Shown in pieces: positions 62,904-64,000 of a stretch of DNA of 64,000 nt (position 1 is its first letter; each line of letters begins with the position of its first letter). The notes under the pieces were generated by a model that worked only from the letters and a program-made list of their open reading frames with translations, did no database searches and was not told where the DNA came from. The position numbers and the translations under genes are program-made. The stretch is from Shewanella electrica (GTDB taxonomy: Bacteria > Pseudomonadota > Gammaproteobacteria > Enterobacterales > Shewanellaceae): NCBI RefSeq assembly GCF_022321485.1, contig NZ_JAKOGG010000008.1, positions 1 through 64,000 on the forward strand. The letters are read 5' to 3'.

Positions 62904-64000
62904 CTAGCGCATCGTCACGAACTCTTCAGCACCGGTCGGATGAATCGCTACCACCGCATCAAAATCAGCTTTGGTCGCGCCCATCTTAATCGCCACGCCA
63001 AAGCCTTGCAGGATCTCGTCCATACCAAAGCCGATGCCGTGAATACCGACCACTTTCTCTTCTGCGCCGACGCAGACCAGTTTCATTTTGCATGGCTGAC
63101 GGTGCGCGGTCACTGCGGTGTACATGGCGGTAAAGCTCGAGGTGTAAACCTTCACTTTTTCTGCTCCGTAGCGGTCTTTCGCTTCTGGTTCAGATAAGCC
63201 CATGGTGCCAATAGGTGGGTGGCTGAACACCACGGTTGGAATACAGTCGTAATCCATCTTAGCATCGGGCAGTTTGCCAAAGAGGCGTTCTGATAACAGA
63301 CGACCCGCTTTCACCGCGACTGGCGTTAGCTCAACACCGCCGGCCATGATGTCGCCGACACAGTACACGCCTTCTGCAGCGGTATTTTGCTGGGCATCAG
63401 TGATGATGTAGCCACGTTCATCGCGCGCCACATCGGTGTTTTCGAGGCCGATATTGCCGGTAGATGGATGACGGCCAATGGCCCAGATCAGGCTATCAAC
63501 TTCATATTGTTCATCATTTTCTAGTGTCAGCGTCAGGCTACCATCGCTATTTTTGATGACCGATTTTGGCACGCTGTGGGTATGCAAGGTTGGACCATCG
63601 GCGGCCATGGCTTCCACCAATGTTTCATACAACATCGGGTCGAAGTTACGCAGTGGCGCGTGTTTACGCACAAACAGGTGGGTTTCGCTGCCGAGTGCCT
63701 GCAATACGCCAGCAATCTCCACCGCGATATAACCAGCGCCGATCACCGCCACGCGTTTGGGTTGTTCGGTCAGGGCAAAAAAGCCGTCTGAGTCGATGCC
63801 GTATTCCGCGCCGGGAATGTTCGGAATCGTTGGCGCGCCGCCAGTGGCGATCAGAATATGGTCAGCCGTGTAGTGCTCGCCGTTTACTTCGATGGTGTGA
63901 TTATCCACAAAGCGGCCGTAACCGTTCACCACGGTGACTTTGTTATTGCCCAAGCCGCGTTCGTAAGAACCGTGAATGCGCTCGATGTAAGCTTCGCGGC
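62904..64000 (-). CDS. gor: Glutathione-disulfide reductase, C-terminal part (cut by window edge)
   Basis: The ~364 visible residues run from [15 protein letters not shown] through the NADPH-binding [17 protein letters not shown] and the FAD-site [18 protein letters not shown] to the C-terminal [16 protein letters not shown], which carries the catalytic His-Glu pair. It is collinear with E. coli Gor from about residue 87 on. The redox CxxxxC and the N-terminal FAD-binding part lie outside the window. It keeps glutathione reduced at the expense of NADPH. Confidence 0.95.
   Translation of the reverse strand, partial: REAYIERIHGSYERGLGNNKVTVVNGYGRFVDNHTIEVNGEHYTADHILIATGGAPTIPNIPGAEYGIDSDGFFALTEQPKRVAVIGAGYIAVEIAGVLQALGSETHLFVRKHAPLRNFDPMLYETLVEAMAADGPTLHTHSVPKSVIKNSDGSLTLTLENDEQYEVDSLIWAIGRHPSTGNIGLENTDVARDERGYIITDAQQNTAAEGVYCVGDIMAGGVELTPVAVKAGRLLSERLFGKLPDAKMDYDCIPTVVFSHPPIGTMGLSEPEAKDRYGAEKVKVYTSSFTAMYTAVTAHRQPCKMKLVCVGAEEKVVGIHGIGFGMDEILQGFGVAIKMGATKADFDAVVAIHPTGAEEFVTMR

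Overview
The window looks like a chromosomal segment of a gammaproteobacterium of the genus Shewanella or a very close relative. The evidence is gene order and protein family: the hemN / yihI / CsrC-type RNA / engB / Spot 42 / polA block, a cytochrome c4 gene beside engB, the tdh-kbl pair, waaA followed by a Kdo kinase, a TAXI-type TRAP transporter, and an MtnC with a Shewanella-type active-site motif (that last point is from memory). The left edge is the 3' end of a 5S rRNA gene, so an rRNA operon lies just outside. I see no insertion sequence, prophage, integron or CRISPR array.

Layout. 1-0.5 kb: 5S 3' end, its terminator, and rearranged 5S-derived fragments. 0.5-5.2 kb: a membrane PAS-GGDEF-EAL protein, a convergent lysophospholipase and adenosine deaminase. 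5.2-13.6 kb: hemN, a DUF2489 protein, yihI, a methyltransferase-like protein, cytochrome c4, engB and polA. This block carries three minus-strand RNA genes: a Csr-type sRNA with eight GGA motifs, Spot 42, and between Spot 42 and engB an apparently unannotated structured sRNA candidate. 14-20.9 kb: elbB, an M1 aminopeptidase lipoprotein, glpE-glpG, tdh-kbl and a TetR regulator. 21-24.1 kb: inner-core LPS genes (waaA, Kdo kinase, GT9). 24.4-28.3 kb: a gfcABCD/yjbEFGH-type exopolysaccharide export locus with an internal terminator and an unusual inverted-repeat region upstream. 28.4-32.5 kb: coaD, a small membrane protein, and an ABC-2 exporter co-transcribed with a secreted alpha/beta-hydrolase.

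33.0-42.3 kb holds the most intriguing system. It is a tight five-gene operon of circularly permuted ATP-grasp, alpha-E and transglutaminase-like proteins, in which the ATP-grasp/alpha-E/transglutaminase set appears twice: once as separate genes plus a DUF2126 fusion, and once with ATP-grasp fused to alpha-E. The domain set has been predicted computationally to make or modify a peptide, but to my knowledge the product is unknown.

42.5-64 kb: a long-chain acyl-CoA ligase behind a near-consensus FadR operator; a TAXI-TRAP transporter operon with DUF1850; a 1146-residue protein I do not recognise; pbpG; mtnC; an isoquinoline-oxidoreductase-like molybdoenzyme (iorAB), with mogA for molybdenum cofactor synthesis nearby; small envelope proteins; a GGEEF diguanylate cyclase; an NlpC/P60 lipoprotein; an AlkC-like DNA alkylation repair protein; and the 3' part of gor running off the right edge.

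Start codons were moved from the longest open frame wherever a ribosome-binding site or family alignment favoured another codon. Family calls come from recognising sequence motifs, not from searches.
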